Shown: piece by piece, positions 7,321 to 14,891 of the stretch
Numbering within the stretch: the stretch's first letter is position 1
Layout of the letters: each line of letters opens with the position of its first letter
Source of the DNA: an uncultured Clostridia bacterium
Lineage (GTDB): Bacteria; Bacillota; Clostridia; Oscillospirales; Acutalibacteraceae
Assembly: GCA_958436475.1 (NCBI GenBank)
Contig: CAUBKG010000004.1
Location: 1 to 50,103 of the forward strand
Direction: 5' to 3'
DNA: 50,103 nucleotides
Notes under the pieces: generated by a model
What the model saw: only the letters and a program-made list of their open reading frames with translations
What the model was told of the DNA's origin: nothing
The model's database searches: none
Made by a program: the position numbers and the translations under genes

Positions 7321-8889
7321 TCAGGTGTTCGCCGCTCGTTTCTTGCCTTTCTTTGGCGGGGCCTTTTTCCTCCTTGCCGCGATGCGCCCGCACACCGCAT
7401 CGGACAGCGTGTGCAGCCCTGCCGCCGCATAAGGGATCAGGAATACGAAATAAGTGACCGCGTATTGGGACTTTGCTTCCCAGACCAGATGGAACAGGAA
7501 CATGCCGATAAAAATCGTTGCAAACATCAACTGGCCGCGCTGAATTTTCCTGAGCCGGAGGGCCACGCCGCAAAACGCGCCGGTGAATACGAGCGATTGG
7601 TACAGGTTCATATACGACGTGAGCGCATCCTTGATCCGGCCCTCAAAAACACTTTGGAGGAAGGGCTGGGTGCCGAGCTCATTGGTCCGCGTCGTGACTA
7701 CCCAGAACGACTGATAGGTAGGATTGTTCCACATGGAAGCCGTTTTTTTATAAAAGAACTGCACGGCGCGCCCCGGGTCGCTTCCGAATTCGCGGAGCGA
7801 CCGCCCGATATCCTCCCGGGCAATTTGAGCGGCGGCGTCCGTATCGTAACCCGATTCCATAAAGACGCTCAGATTATAAAAATTATACCAGCCGGGGGCA
7901 TACGGCCCCTCCTGCAGGCCCATGGCGACGAACGCAGCCTTAGGCACTCCCTTGCCGGTCTCCATGCCCGACCATATGGCCGTAACGCCCAAAACACATT
8001 GGCTAATTAAAAAATAACAAGCGATCGCTCCCGCCGCCACCGCAAGGGAAACAAGCTTTTTTTCGATTGCCGCGTCTGCCAGGAAATAAATCACCATGGC
8101 GATGAGCACGATGAGATAATTGTTTCGCAGCAGAACGCCCAGCGCGATGCAGACGGCGGCCGCCGCGCCGTACCGGATTTTGCGTTCTTTCAAATACCGG
8201 CATTCATACACGACGGCAAGGAGGGAAAACATGAGCCCGATGAGGTTGCCGTAAACGAACACCACGTAGATCAGCAGCGGGATAAAACCCGCCGTGAGCA
8301 GGATGGCAAGGCTGCTCACCCGTTTGCTTTGGAACTGCAGATCAGTGAATTTATAAATACAGCAGAGGCAAACGAGCAGGGCGACGACGTTGAAATACTG
8401 GATCAGCATATAATCGCCGCTGCCCGCAAGCAGGTTGCACAGGCAAAAATAATAGACCAGCCCGAGCTGGTGCGGGTAAAGCGATAAATAGCCTCCCGGC
8501 TCCAAATCGGTGAAGCTCCCCTGCACGAAATTCCGGGCGCAGCCGAGCACCTCGGCCTGGTCGTGCAGCGGGCCGATGCGCAGAACGGCCACGCCCGCGC
8601 CGCATACGGCCCCGATCACGATGCAGACGATGAGCAGCAGCTTCTGAGGCGACGGAAACGCTCGCCGCGATTTTAAAAGGAACCAGAGAACCAGACACAC
8701 CGCCAGCAGGCAAAGGAGGTGCGGGAGGATGGAATCGGCTAAGTACACGGTAGTTTCCATGTCTATGATAGACGATGTATACAAAAGGCTCAAAACCGCG
8801 AGATATGCCAAGATCGGCAGAAAAAACGCCATGGGTATGATGAGCATCGCCTTGCTTACGATTCCCGCCGCATGAGGAAACCTCTTCAT
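7321..8889 (-). CDS. Polytopic GT-C-fold glycosyltransferase-like membrane protein
   Basis: The ATG at 8889 follows GGGAGGCGGG and gives 522 residues; an upstream extension to 9075 is possible but has no ribosome site and crosses the promoter. The protein has around a dozen predicted membrane helices, an extracytoplasmic segment after the first helices containing LRIGPLHDQAEV, a long loop around 330-440, and a basic Lys/Arg-rich C-terminus. This layout fits GT39/PMT-like or YfhO-like enzymes that take sugars from polyprenyl phosphate outside the membrane. The GtrA gene next to it supports a role in glycosylation of wall polymers or surface proteins. The acceptor is unknown. Confidence 0.7.
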   Translation of the reverse strand: MKRFPHAAGIVSKAMLIIPMAFFLPILAYLAVLSLLYTSSIIDMETTVYLADSILPHLLCLLAVCLVLWFLLKSRRAFPSPQKLLLIVCIVIGAVCGAGVAVLRIGPLHDQAEVLGCARNFVQGSFTDLEPGGYLSLYPHQLGLVYYFCLCNLLAGSGDYMLIQYFNVVALLVCLCCIYKFTDLQFQSKRVSSLAILLTAGFIPLLIYVVFVYGNLIGLMFSLLAVVYECRYLKERKIRYGAAAAVCIALGVLLRNNYLIVLIAMVIYFLADAAIEKKLVSLAVAAGAIACYFLISQCVLGVTAIWSGMETGKGVPKAAFVAMGLQEGPYAPGWYNFYNLSVFMESGYDTDAAAQIAREDIGRSLREFGSDPGRAVQFFYKKTASMWNNPTYQSFWVVTTRTNELGTQPFLQSVFEGRIKDALTSYMNLYQSLVFTGAFCGVALRLRKIQRGQLMFATIFIGMFLFHLVWEAKSQYAVTYFVFLIPYAAAGLHTLSDAVCGRIAARRKKAPPKKGKKRAANT

Positions 8890-8989
8890 TTTCCCGCCTC
8901 CCTTGGTTACCCGCCCGTTTGGGGCCGCGCTGCTTCCCGCGTTTTGTTTTCTATCTGTACCATCGGTGTACAAGGGGGTAATGCTATTA

Positions 8990-9018
8990 ATTATATCCCC
9001 TTTCGGAGGTTTTCTCAA
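8990..9018 (-). promoter_or_regulatory. Promoter of the GT-C/GtrA transcript
   Basis: Minus-strand TTGAGA (9013-9018), 17 bp and TATAAT (8990-8995) lie about 100 bases before the ATG at 8889. This promoter also argues against the longer start at 9075. Confidence 0.8.
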
Positions 9019-9086
9019 TCCTTTTTTCCATTCCCTGCCCCAATGCCCCGGGTCCGAAGCCATCATGTCCGGCAAACCGATAGAAC

Positions 9087-9120
9087 AAAAAGCCCGCGCG
9101 AGGGGCTTCCTCGCGCGGGC
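9087..9120 (-). terminator. Terminator of the coat gene pair
   Basis: A 12-bp GC-rich stem (9092-9103 with 9109-9120) is followed on the minus strand by five T residues, directly after the stop of the CotF-like gene. Confidence 0.85.
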
Positions 9121-9126
9121 AGCGGC

Positions 9127-9375
9127 TCAGTTGGAGCTCGTGAACTTCTGCTTCGTCTGCTGGATTTTCTGCTGGTCGGCCTGTTCGGTCTGGTACCAGC
9201 CTTTGGAGGACATCTTCATATAGATGTCGCTCTGGCGTTTGAGAGAATCGTTCAGCGCGGTATGAAACGCGTTCTGAATGTTCTGCGTAGACGCTTCGAT
9301 CGTACCGTGCAGGTATAAATCGCACACGCCCTTTTCGGTGAGAAGAATGTTTTCCATTCTGTTCTTGTCGTCCAT
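9127..9375 (-). CDS. CotF-like spore coat protein
   Basis: This 82-residue helical protein begins MDDKNRMENILLTEKGVCDLYLHGTIE and has the pattern of the coat F family, which forms small helical bundles in the spore coat of Clostridia and Bacilli. The ATG at 9375 is eight bases from a perfect AGGAGG; an in-frame TTG at 9378 is less well spaced. The partner gene lies 13 bases upstream and a terminator follows the stop. This marks the organism as an endospore former. Expression late in sporulation is expected from the family, but no convincing sporulation sigma promoter was seen. Confidence 0.82.
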   Translation of the reverse strand: MDDKNRMENILLTEKGVCDLYLHGTIEASTQNIQNAFHTALNDSLKRQSDIYMKMSSKGWYQTEQADQQKIQQTKQKFTSSN

Positions 9376-9388
9376 CAATGTTTCCTCC

Positions 9389-9568
9389 TTACGCGTTCAG
9401 CAGCTGCATGAACTGCTGGTAGGTCTGCTGATGCTGCGAGGCAAGCTGGGATACGCAGTTTTTCAGCTCGCCGTCCTGCATCTGCGCGGCGCATTCCGCG
9501 CACTGCTGCTGCAGGAATTGCTCGTGACCGAGGGCATCCTCGATATACAATAATTCTTTCGGACTCAT
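9389..9568 (-). CDS. Small coat-associated helical protein (CotF partner)
   Basis: The 59-residue frame starts at an ATG (9566-9568) preceded by GGAGGTGAT, an almost perfect ribosome site. It begins MSPKELLYIEDALGHEQF and is Gln/Cys-rich and helical. Genes of this size and text, beginning with KELLYIED and including an EQF/EQL block, commonly precede a CotF-like gene in Clostridia, usually annotated as coat or hypothetical proteins. The pair probably packs together as a ferritin-like helical bundle. The much longer open frame reaching 10087 runs into metK and lacks a start signal. Confidence 0.8.
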   Translation of the reverse strand: MSPKELLYIEDALGHEQFLQQQCAECAAQMQDGELKNCVSQLASQHQQTYQQFMQLLNA

Positions 9569-9710
9569 AAAAGAATCACCTCCGTTTTCAGTATTTGTCC
9601 AACCCCCGGGGTTTATGCATGCGGCGGTTCGCTCCGTTTCAAAAAACCGGCGGGAAGCAACCGCTCCGTTTTCATAGCGGCCTGCCCTCGGGGCGATGCG
9701 CAAGGCGTAC

Positions 9711-9742
9711 AAAAAAATCCCCGGCTTAAAAAAGCCAGGGAT
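9711..9742 (-). terminator. metK terminator
   Basis: On the minus strand ATCCCTGGCTT and AAGCCGGGGAT pair around a T-rich loop, followed by seven T residues. Confidence 0.85.
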
Positions 9743-9758
9743 TCGGTTCTTCTGCTTT

Positions 9759-10943
9759 TTATGCCTGTACGGCTTTTTGGAGCTCTTCCGTGCGGTTCGT
9801 TTCCTCCCAGGGGAAGGAAACGTCTTCCCGGCCGAAATGACCGTAAGCCGCGGTATCGCGGTAAATGGGGCGAAGGAGGCCGAGGCTCTCGATGATGGCG
9901 TCCGGCCGCAGGTCGAACACCTCCGTAACCGCCTTTGCAATGCGCTCATCGGAAACCGCGCCCGTTCCAAAGGTATCCACAAAGACGGATACCGGCTTCG
10001 CCACGCCGATGGCATAGGCGAGCTGGATCTCACACCGCCGGGCGAGCCCTGCGGCAACGATGTTTTTCGCCACCCAGCGCGCCGCATAGGATGCGCTGCG
10101 GTCCACCTTCGAGGGGCACTTGCCGCTGAACGCGCCGCCGCCGTGCCGTGCCGCGCCGCCGTAGGTATCCACGATCAGCTTGCGCCCGGTCACGCCCGTG
10201 TCGCCCTGCGGGCCTCCCACCACGAACTTGCCCGTGGGGTTGATGAAGTATTTTGTGTTTTCATCCAGCAGCCCGGCAGGAATCACCGGCTGCACCACCT
10301 GCCGGAGCATGTCCTCCCGGATCTGCGAAAGGGAGGCGCACTCCTTATGCTGGGTGGAGATGACGATGGCATCGATACGCTTCGGCCTGCCATCTTCATA
10401 TTCCACCGTGACCTGGGTTTTGCCGTCCGGCCGGAGATAGGGGAGGGTTCCGTCCGCCCGGACCTCGTGCAGGCGGCGGGCAAGCTTATGCGCATAATAA
10501 ATGGGCATGGGCATGAGCACGGGCGTTTCATCGCAGGCGTAGCCGAACATGATCCCCTGGTCGCCCGCGCCGTGCTGGTTGTATTTATCCGCCTCGCCCG
10601 ATTTCTTTTCGAACGAGCAATCTACACCCAGGGCGATATCGGGTGACTGCTCGTCGATCGAGGTGAGCACCGCGCAGGTGCCTCCGTCGAACCCGGTGTC
10701 GGGGCCGTTATACCCGATGGTTTTGATGGTTTCCCTTGTGATCTTCGGGATATCTACCGATGCGCAGGTGCTGATTTCCCCCAGCACCATCACCATGCCG
10801 GTGGTGCAGCATACCTCGCAGGCCACCCGCGCCGCGGGGTCTTTTTCGAGGATCGCATCCAAAACAGAATCCGCGATCTGGTCGCAGACCTTATCGGGAT
10901 GCCCCGCCGTGACAGATTCGGATGTAAACAGTTTTTTTGCCAT
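9759..10943 (-). CDS. metK: S-adenosylmethionine synthetase
   Basis: The 394-residue protein has the length and all blocks of MetK, which makes SAM from methionine and ATP as a cytosolic tetramer: GHPDKVCDQIAD near the N-terminus, signature 1 GAGDQGIMFGYA at 125-136, DGKTQVTVEY near 173, and GGGAFSGK at 268-275. Signature 2 normally continues with Asp or Glu after the lysine; here it is Cys276 (GKCPSK, codon TGC), while both flanking lysines K275 and K279 are kept. The gene is monocistronic and lies behind a SAM-I riboswitch, so its own product represses it. Confidence 0.97.
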   Translation of the reverse strand: MAKKLFTSESVTAGHPDKVCDQIADSVLDAILEKDPAARVACEVCCTTGMVMVLGEISTCASVDIPKITRETIKTIGYNGPDTGFDGGTCAVLTSIDEQSPDIALGVDCSFEKKSGEADKYNQHGAGDQGIMFGYACDETPVLMPMPIYYAHKLARRLHEVRADGTLPYLRPDGKTQVTVEYEDGRPKRIDAIVISTQHKECASLSQIREDMLRQVVQPVIPAGLLDENTKYFINPTGKFVVGGPQGDTGVTGRKLIVDTYGGAARHGGGAFSGKCPSKVDRSASYAARWVAKNIVAAGLARRCEIQLAYAIGVAKPVSVFVDTFGTGAVSDERIAKAVTEVFDLRPDAIIESLGLLRPIYRDTAAYGHFGREDVSFPWEETNRTEELQKAVQA

Positions 10944-10979
10944 GATTCCTTATTCCTTTCCATGCTGGAGATAAAGCGC

Positions 10980-11021
10980 AAAAAAATCCCCCGCGGGCTT
11001 TTTGTTCCCCGGGAGGCCGTA
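10980..11021 (-). terminator. Riboswitch expression-platform terminator of metK
   Basis: On the minus strand a GC-rich stem (CCTCCCGGGG pairing with CCCGCGGGGG with one bulge) is followed by seven T residues. It lies between the SAM-I aptamer and the metK ATG, as expected for SAM-induced attenuation. Confidence 0.85.
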
Positions 11022-11027
11022 TATTCG

Positions 11028-11121
11028 CTCATCTTCCGGTTTCATACCGCTGGATTTAGCACCTTGCGGATGCAGGTTGCCGGGCATCACAGGGCCAGTC
11101 CCTCCGCCGCTCTTGATAAGT
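11028..11121 (-). promoter_or_regulatory. SAM-I (S-box) riboswitch aptamer
   Basis: Read on the minus strand, the leader has CTTATCAAGAGCGG, GGAGGGACTGGCCC, GATGCCCGGCAACC, GGTGCTAAATCCAGC and a closing AGATGAG, the conserved S-box blocks in order. CTTATC pairs with GATGAG to close helix P1. SAM binding should stabilise P1 and allow the terminator at 10980-11021 to form. Confidence 0.95.
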
Positions 11122-11140
11122 TACTATTCTATTAGATAAC

Positions 11141-11169
11141 AATATATCGCATTTTCCCGCCTTTGTCAA
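11141..11169 (-). promoter_or_regulatory. metK promoter
   Basis: Minus-strand TTGACA (11164-11169), 17 bp and TATATT (11141-11146), about 13 bases before the start of the riboswitch aptamer. Confidence 0.88.
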
Positions 11170-11195
11170 GATTTTGCGCGGGTTTTCCCTGCCGG

Positions 11196-11223
11196 TTGTT
11201 TTTGCGCGGCAATCTGCTATAAT
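11196..11223 (+). promoter_or_regulatory. Promoter of the cyclase-family hydrolase gene
   Basis: TTGTTT (11196-11201), 16 bp and TATAAT (11218-11223), divergent from the metK promoter. Confidence 0.6.
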
Positions 11224-11294
11224 AAGGAAAAAGGCCGCTTCCGGCCGCGGGCCGGGTATGAGACGGCGATTTTCCGGAAGGAAAGGCAGGTTTG

Positions 11295-11897
11295 ATGCGT
11301 ATGAAATGGATCGATATCAGCCGGGAGCTCTTTTCCGCCCCCGTATATGAAGGCGACCCCTACCCTGAGCTCGAGCCCCTGCAGCGGCTTGCGCACGGCG
11401 ACGGCTACAACCTCTCCATGCTGCACGCCTGCCTGCACAACGGAACGCATATCGACGCCCCGCTCCACATGCTGGAAGACGGCGCCTCCATCGACCGGCT
11501 CCCGCCCGACGTTTTCATGGGCGAATGTCGGGTTGCCTGCTTTTCGCACGAAATCATCACCGGTACGGATATCGAGGGGCTGGGGCTCCGGGGGATGTAC
11601 CGCAGGCTTCTCATCCGCGGGAACGGCAGATGCGCCCTTTCGCGGAGCGCCGCCTATGTGCTGGCGGACGAAGGGCTCCTGCTCGTCGGGATCGACGCGC
11701 CCACCATCGGTATTCCAACGGAAGATATCCTCGTGCACCGCATCCTGTTTGAAAGCGGGGCGGCTATCCTCGAAGGGCTGGATTTATCCAGAGCCCCCGC
11801 GGGGAATTATGACCTTTACGCCGCTCCCCTGAACCTGGCAGGGGCGGAAGCGGCGCCCTGCCGCGCGTTTTTGCGGGTGCGGAGCATTTCGCTTTGA
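11295..11897 (+). CDS. Cyclase/kynurenine formamidase-like metal-dependent hydrolase
   Basis: The 200-residue protein belongs to the cyclase family (PF04199), which includes bacterial arylformamidase (KynB) and isatin hydrolase. The metal-binding motif HxGTHxDxPxH is present as HNGTHIDAPLH at about residues 47-57, and a DAPT block follows near 137. Related enzymes hydrolyse cyclic or N-formyl amides using bound Zn2+ or Mn2+. The ATG at 11295 is preferred over the in-frame TTG three bases earlier because the upstream GGAAGGAAAGG sits better. No tryptophan-catabolic genes are nearby, so the substrate is unknown. It is monocistronic and divergent from metK. Confidence 0.8.
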   Translation: MRMKWIDISRELFSAPVYEGDPYPELEPLQRLAHGDGYNLSMLHACLHNGTHIDAPLHMLEDGASIDRLPPDVFMGECRVACFSHEIITGTDIEGLGLRGMYRRLLIRGNGRCALSRSAAYVLADEGLLLVGIDAPTIGIPTEDILVHRILFESGAAILEGLDLSRAPAGNYDLYAAPLNLAGAEAAPCRAFLRVRSISL

Positions 11898-11965
11898 TGC
11901 TTTCCGGCACACCTTGCGCCGGATAAAAAGCCCATCGGCTTTCAGAGCGTTGTTGTAAGAAGAAC

Positions 11966-12016
11966 CGTAGGGGCGGCTATCAGCCGCCCGCGGGCGCATA
12001 TTATGCGCCCCTGCAC
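11966..12016. repeat. REP-like palindromic element: two adjacent hairpins
   Basis: GGGCGGCT-ATC-AGCCGCCC (11971-11989) and GGGCGCAT-ATT-ATGCGCCC (11992-12010) lie two bases apart, between outer arms GTAGGGGCG and CGCCCCTGC. There is no T-run, so it is not an ordinary terminator. The form resembles dispersed intergenic palindromes of Clostridia; only one copy is in this window. Confidence 0.55.
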
Positions 12017-12065
12017 GATGTTTTCTTATCTCAACGCCCCGTTCCGGTGGGCTTTTGTGTTTTCG

Positions 12066-13211
12066 CTATTGATCGAGCGGCAGGAAGGGCATTCGCTTCT
12101 GGTTATGGATATACACGCTCAGCACGAGGCCGATGTTGATAAACGTGGTGAGCAGCGAAGAGCCGCCCGCGCTGAAAAACGGGAGCGTGACGCCGATTAC
12201 CGGGAGCAGGCACAGCACCATGCCCGCGTTCAGGATGGCCTGGAAGGCGAGCTGGGAAAAGATACCCACGCAGATGAGCATTCCCATCTTGGAATAGGAG
12301 CGGTGACCTACCATCAAAATCCGGATGAAAATAGCCGCGAGCAGCAGGAATACCGCCATGCAGCCGAGAAAGCCCAACTCCTCGCCCGAAACGGAAAGAA
12401 TAAAGTCGTTATGCGATTCCGGCACCATCTGGCCCTGGATGCGCGGGCCCTGAAACAGCCCGCGGCCGAACAGCTGCCCAGAGCCGAGGGCGATTTCCCC
12501 CTGCCCCTGCTGCCAGAACAGGCCCTGGCCGGTGGGGTCGTACTGCTCGGGGTTATACACCACGAGGAAACGGTCCCTTTGATAGGGGGAAAGGATCTTA
12601 AACCAGAAGATCGGCGCGGCAATGAGCATGAGCCCGCCGCCGATCAGGAAATACCGCAGCTTCACGCCCGCCGCGAACATCATACAGATGAAAATAGCCA
12701 CAAACACGGTGGCGGTGCCGTCGTCCTTCGTGGCGACGACCAGCGCGATGGGGATCAGCGCATGCAGGCCGAGCAAAACTACGTTTTTAAACTCACTCAC
12801 CCTGTCTCCCAGGCGGGCCAAATGCCGGGAAAAGGTGATGATGAACGCAATTTTCAGAATCTCGGAGGTTTGCACCGAAATGCCGCCCGGCAGCATGATC
12901 CAGGCGCGGTTGTCCGACCCGGAGGGGCCGGTGCCGATCAGCAGGGTGAGCACCATCAGCCCCACCGCCGCCAGGGCGATGAATATCCAGAAGCGGGAGA
13001 TATCTTCATAATCCAGGAGGGAAATGAGGATGGCGGCCACGAGGCCGATCAGCAGCGCGCAGCTCTGGACGATCGCCTGCTTGGGCGAAGACATATGCGT
13101 GGCCGAATAAATCAGGAGAAGGCCGTATACCGACGCGCCGATGCACAGGGAAAGCAGAACCTTATCGGTTTTCTTAATATATTCCCCGATGGAACGAAAA
13201 AAGCCTTTCAT
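12066..13211 (-). CDS. rodA: RodA, SEDS peptidoglycan glycosyltransferase
   Basis: The 381-residue protein has about ten membrane helices and the SEDS family signatures: GPSGSDNRAWI near 100, QTSEILKIAF near 115, and ESHNDFI, whose Asp269 corresponds to the catalytic aspartate of RodA, followed by GEELGF. RodA polymerises lipid II into glycan strands during side-wall elongation with a class B PBP. The ATG at 13211 follows GAAGGGGG; an in-frame TTG at 13232 overlaps that ribosome site and is rejected. FtsW cannot be fully excluded, but no division genes are nearby. Confidence 0.9.
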   Translation of the reverse strand: MKGFFRSIGEYIKKTDKVLLSLCIGASVYGLLLIYSATHMSSPKQAIVQSCALLIGLVAAILISLLDYEDISRFWIFIALAAVGLMVLTLLIGTGPSGSDNRAWIMLPGGISVQTSEILKIAFIITFSRHLARLGDRVSEFKNVVLLGLHALIPIALVVATKDDGTATVFVAIFICMMFAAGVKLRYFLIGGGLMLIAAPIFWFKILSPYQRDRFLVVYNPEQYDPTGQGLFWQQGQGEIALGSGQLFGRGLFQGPRIQGQMVPESHNDFILSVSGEELGFLGCMAVFLLLAAIFIRILMVGHRSYSKMGMLICVGIFSQLAFQAILNAGMVLCLLPVIGVTLPFFSAGGSSLLTTFINIGLVLSVYIHNQKRMPFLPLDQ

Positions 13212-13246
13212 CTGCGCGCCCCCTTCTTTCAAGCGTTGATTTCATT

Positions 13247-13275
13247 ATTATAAAATACGCGGCCCGGTTATTCAA
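13247..13275 (-). promoter_or_regulatory. rodA promoter
   Basis: Minus-strand TTGAAT (13270-13275), 17 bp and TATAAT (13247-13252), about 36 bases before the rodA ATG. Confidence 0.8.
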
Positions 13276-13316
13276 GAAATAGTTTGTGAAGATTTTCTGT
13301 CAAATCTCCCCTGCGC

Positions 13317-14135
13317 TTACGCCCGCCGCACGATTTTGGAAAAACAGGTGGCAAGGAGCAGGGCCGCCACGTTTACCATGACCACGCTCGCCCCGGTCGG
13401 CAGGTTCAGAAGGAGGGAAAGCAGCATGCCGGCGGCAAAGCAGAATACCGCCACGCCGGCCGCCGCCGCCACCACCGCCCGGAAGCTTTTGAACAGGCGC
13501 TTCGCCGTCATGGCGGGGAAAATGACGAGGCTGGAAATGAGCAGCGTGCCCATCATGCGCATGCCGATCACCACGGTGAGCGCGGTGAGGAAGGCGATGA
13601 AAAACTGGTAAAAGGTCACGTTGATGCCGCAGGATCGCGCATAGGTTTCATCATAGGTAATGAGGAACAGGCGGTTATAAAAGAGCGCGAATAAAAGCAG
13701 CACCACAACGGACAGGCCCACGCTCAAAAGCACGTCCTGCTCGGTCATGGAAAGGATGCTGCCGAACATGTAATTCGTGATATCCACGTTGAAGCCCTGC
13801 GCGAGCGAGGTGATGATGACGCCCGCCGAAAGCGCGCCGGTGGAAACGATCCCAATGGCCGTGTCGCCGCTGCCGCCGCTTTTCTGGCTGATGAACATGA
13901 TGAAAAAGGAGGCGACGATGACAATGGGCATCGAAACGGTAAGGGGCGGGAGCCCGAGCGCCACCGCCAGGGCGACCGCCGCGAACCCGACGTCTCCCAG
14001 GCCGTGCCCGATGAGGGAATACCTCTTGAGCACCAGGATCACGCCGAGCAGGGATGCACACAGCGATACGAGCACGCCGGCTAACAGCGCGCGCTGTACG
14101 AGGGATAGCTGCAGGGTTGCTATTACGGTATCCAT
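13317..14135 (-). CDS. znuB: Zinc ABC transporter permease
   Basis: The 272-residue protein has eight or nine predicted membrane helices and the ABC-3 family text, including LVLKRYSLIGHGLGDVGFAAVA near residue 35 and GTLLISSLVIFPAMTA near 190. This is the membrane channel of ZnuABC-type Zn2+/Mn2+ uptake systems. It is the last gene of zur-znuA-znuC-znuB, 45 bases after znuC. No clear terminator follows on this strand. The presence of the Zur-like regulator makes zinc more likely than manganese. Confidence 0.92.
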   Translation of the reverse strand: MDTVIATLQLSLVQRALLAGVLVSLCASLLGVILVLKRYSLIGHGLGDVGFAAVALAVALGLPPLTVSMPIVIVASFFIMFISQKSGGSGDTAIGIVSTGALSAGVIITSLAQGFNVDITNYMFGSILSMTEQDVLLSVGLSVVVLLLFALFYNRLFLITYDETYARSCGINVTFYQFFIAFLTALTVVIGMRMMGTLLISSLVIFPAMTAKRLFKSFRAVVAAAAGVAVFCFAAGMLLSLLLNLPTGASVVMVNVAALLLATCFSKIVRRA

Positions 14136-14180
14136 ATCTTTAAAACCGCCTATCTGCTGTTTAATGATGCGCCTGTGCCC

Positions 14181-14891
14181 TCAAAGGATACGTTGTATAC
14201 CGGCGGCGTTCCCGGTGAACACGCCCGAGAGCCGCCATTCCTCCGCCGTGCCGTCAAAGCTCACGCCGCGGTCCACCACGATCACGCGGCTGGCGCAGCG
14301 GCCCACCTCCCCGAGGTCGTGCGAGGCCATGAGGATGGAAAGCCCCTGCTCGCGGTTGAACCGCTCGAGGAGGGTATAGAGCTCCGCTGTGATCTGCGGG
14401 TCGAGGCCGGTGCAGGGCTCGTCCAGGATCAGCAGCTTCGGCCGGCGGCAGAGGGCCCGGGCCAGCATGGCGCGCTGGCGCTGGCCTCCCGAGAGGTCGC
14501 CGATGCGCTTCTGCTGGAATTCCGTAACGCCGAGCAGCTCCATGGCTTCTTCCGCCGCGCGGCGGTCCTCCTTCGTATAAAAGGGGAGGCGCCGGCCCTT
14601 CTTCTGCGTGCCGCACAGCACGATTTCCTTTACCGTTGCGGGAAAGGAATGGTCGCTGTAATCGATCTGCGGCAGGTAGGAAACCTGCTGCTTCGGGATG
14701 CCCCACTCCATTTTTCCCCCGCGTACCGGGATGAGCCCCAGAATGCTTTTGATGAGGGTGGATTTGCCCGAGCCGTTGGCACCGATGAGGCAGGCGTAAT
14801 CCCCTTCCTGCACGGAAAGGCTGGCCTTGTCCACCGTGACTACGCCGTTATAGGCAACGGTGATATCCTTTAGGGTTAAAAGCGTTTTCAT
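14181..14891 (-). CDS. znuC: Zinc ABC transporter ATP-binding protein
   Basis: The 236-residue ATPase has Walker A GANGSGKST near 38-46, a Q-loop in SYLPQIDYS, signature LSGGQRQR near 133, Walker B LLILDEP and a switch histidine in ASHD. The text SYLPQ...FPATVKEIV is typical of ZnuC/MntB-type metal importers. Its ATG overlaps the znuA stop by four bases (ATGA), showing translational coupling. Confidence 0.93.
   Translation of the reverse strand: MKTLLTLKDITVAYNGVVTVDKASLSVQEGDYACLIGANGSGKSTLIKSILGLIPVRGGKMEWGIPKQQVSYLPQIDYSDHSFPATVKEIVLCGTQKKGRRLPFYTKEDRRAAEEAMELLGVTEFQQKRIGDLSGGQRQRAMLARALCRRPKLLILDEPCTGLDPQITAELYTLLERFNREQGLSILMASHDLGEVGRCASRVIVVDRGVSFDGTAEEWRLSGVFTGNAAGIQRIL

Noticed and set aside
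9389..10087. Long minus-strand frame extending the small coat gene upstream
   Set aside because: The extension overlaps metK in another frame and crosses its terminator; the ATG at 9568 has an ideal ribosome site.
12003..13253. 416-codon plus-strand frame opposite rodA
   Set aside because: Antisense shadow of rodA, very rich in His, Arg, Gln and Asp, without a ribosome site.
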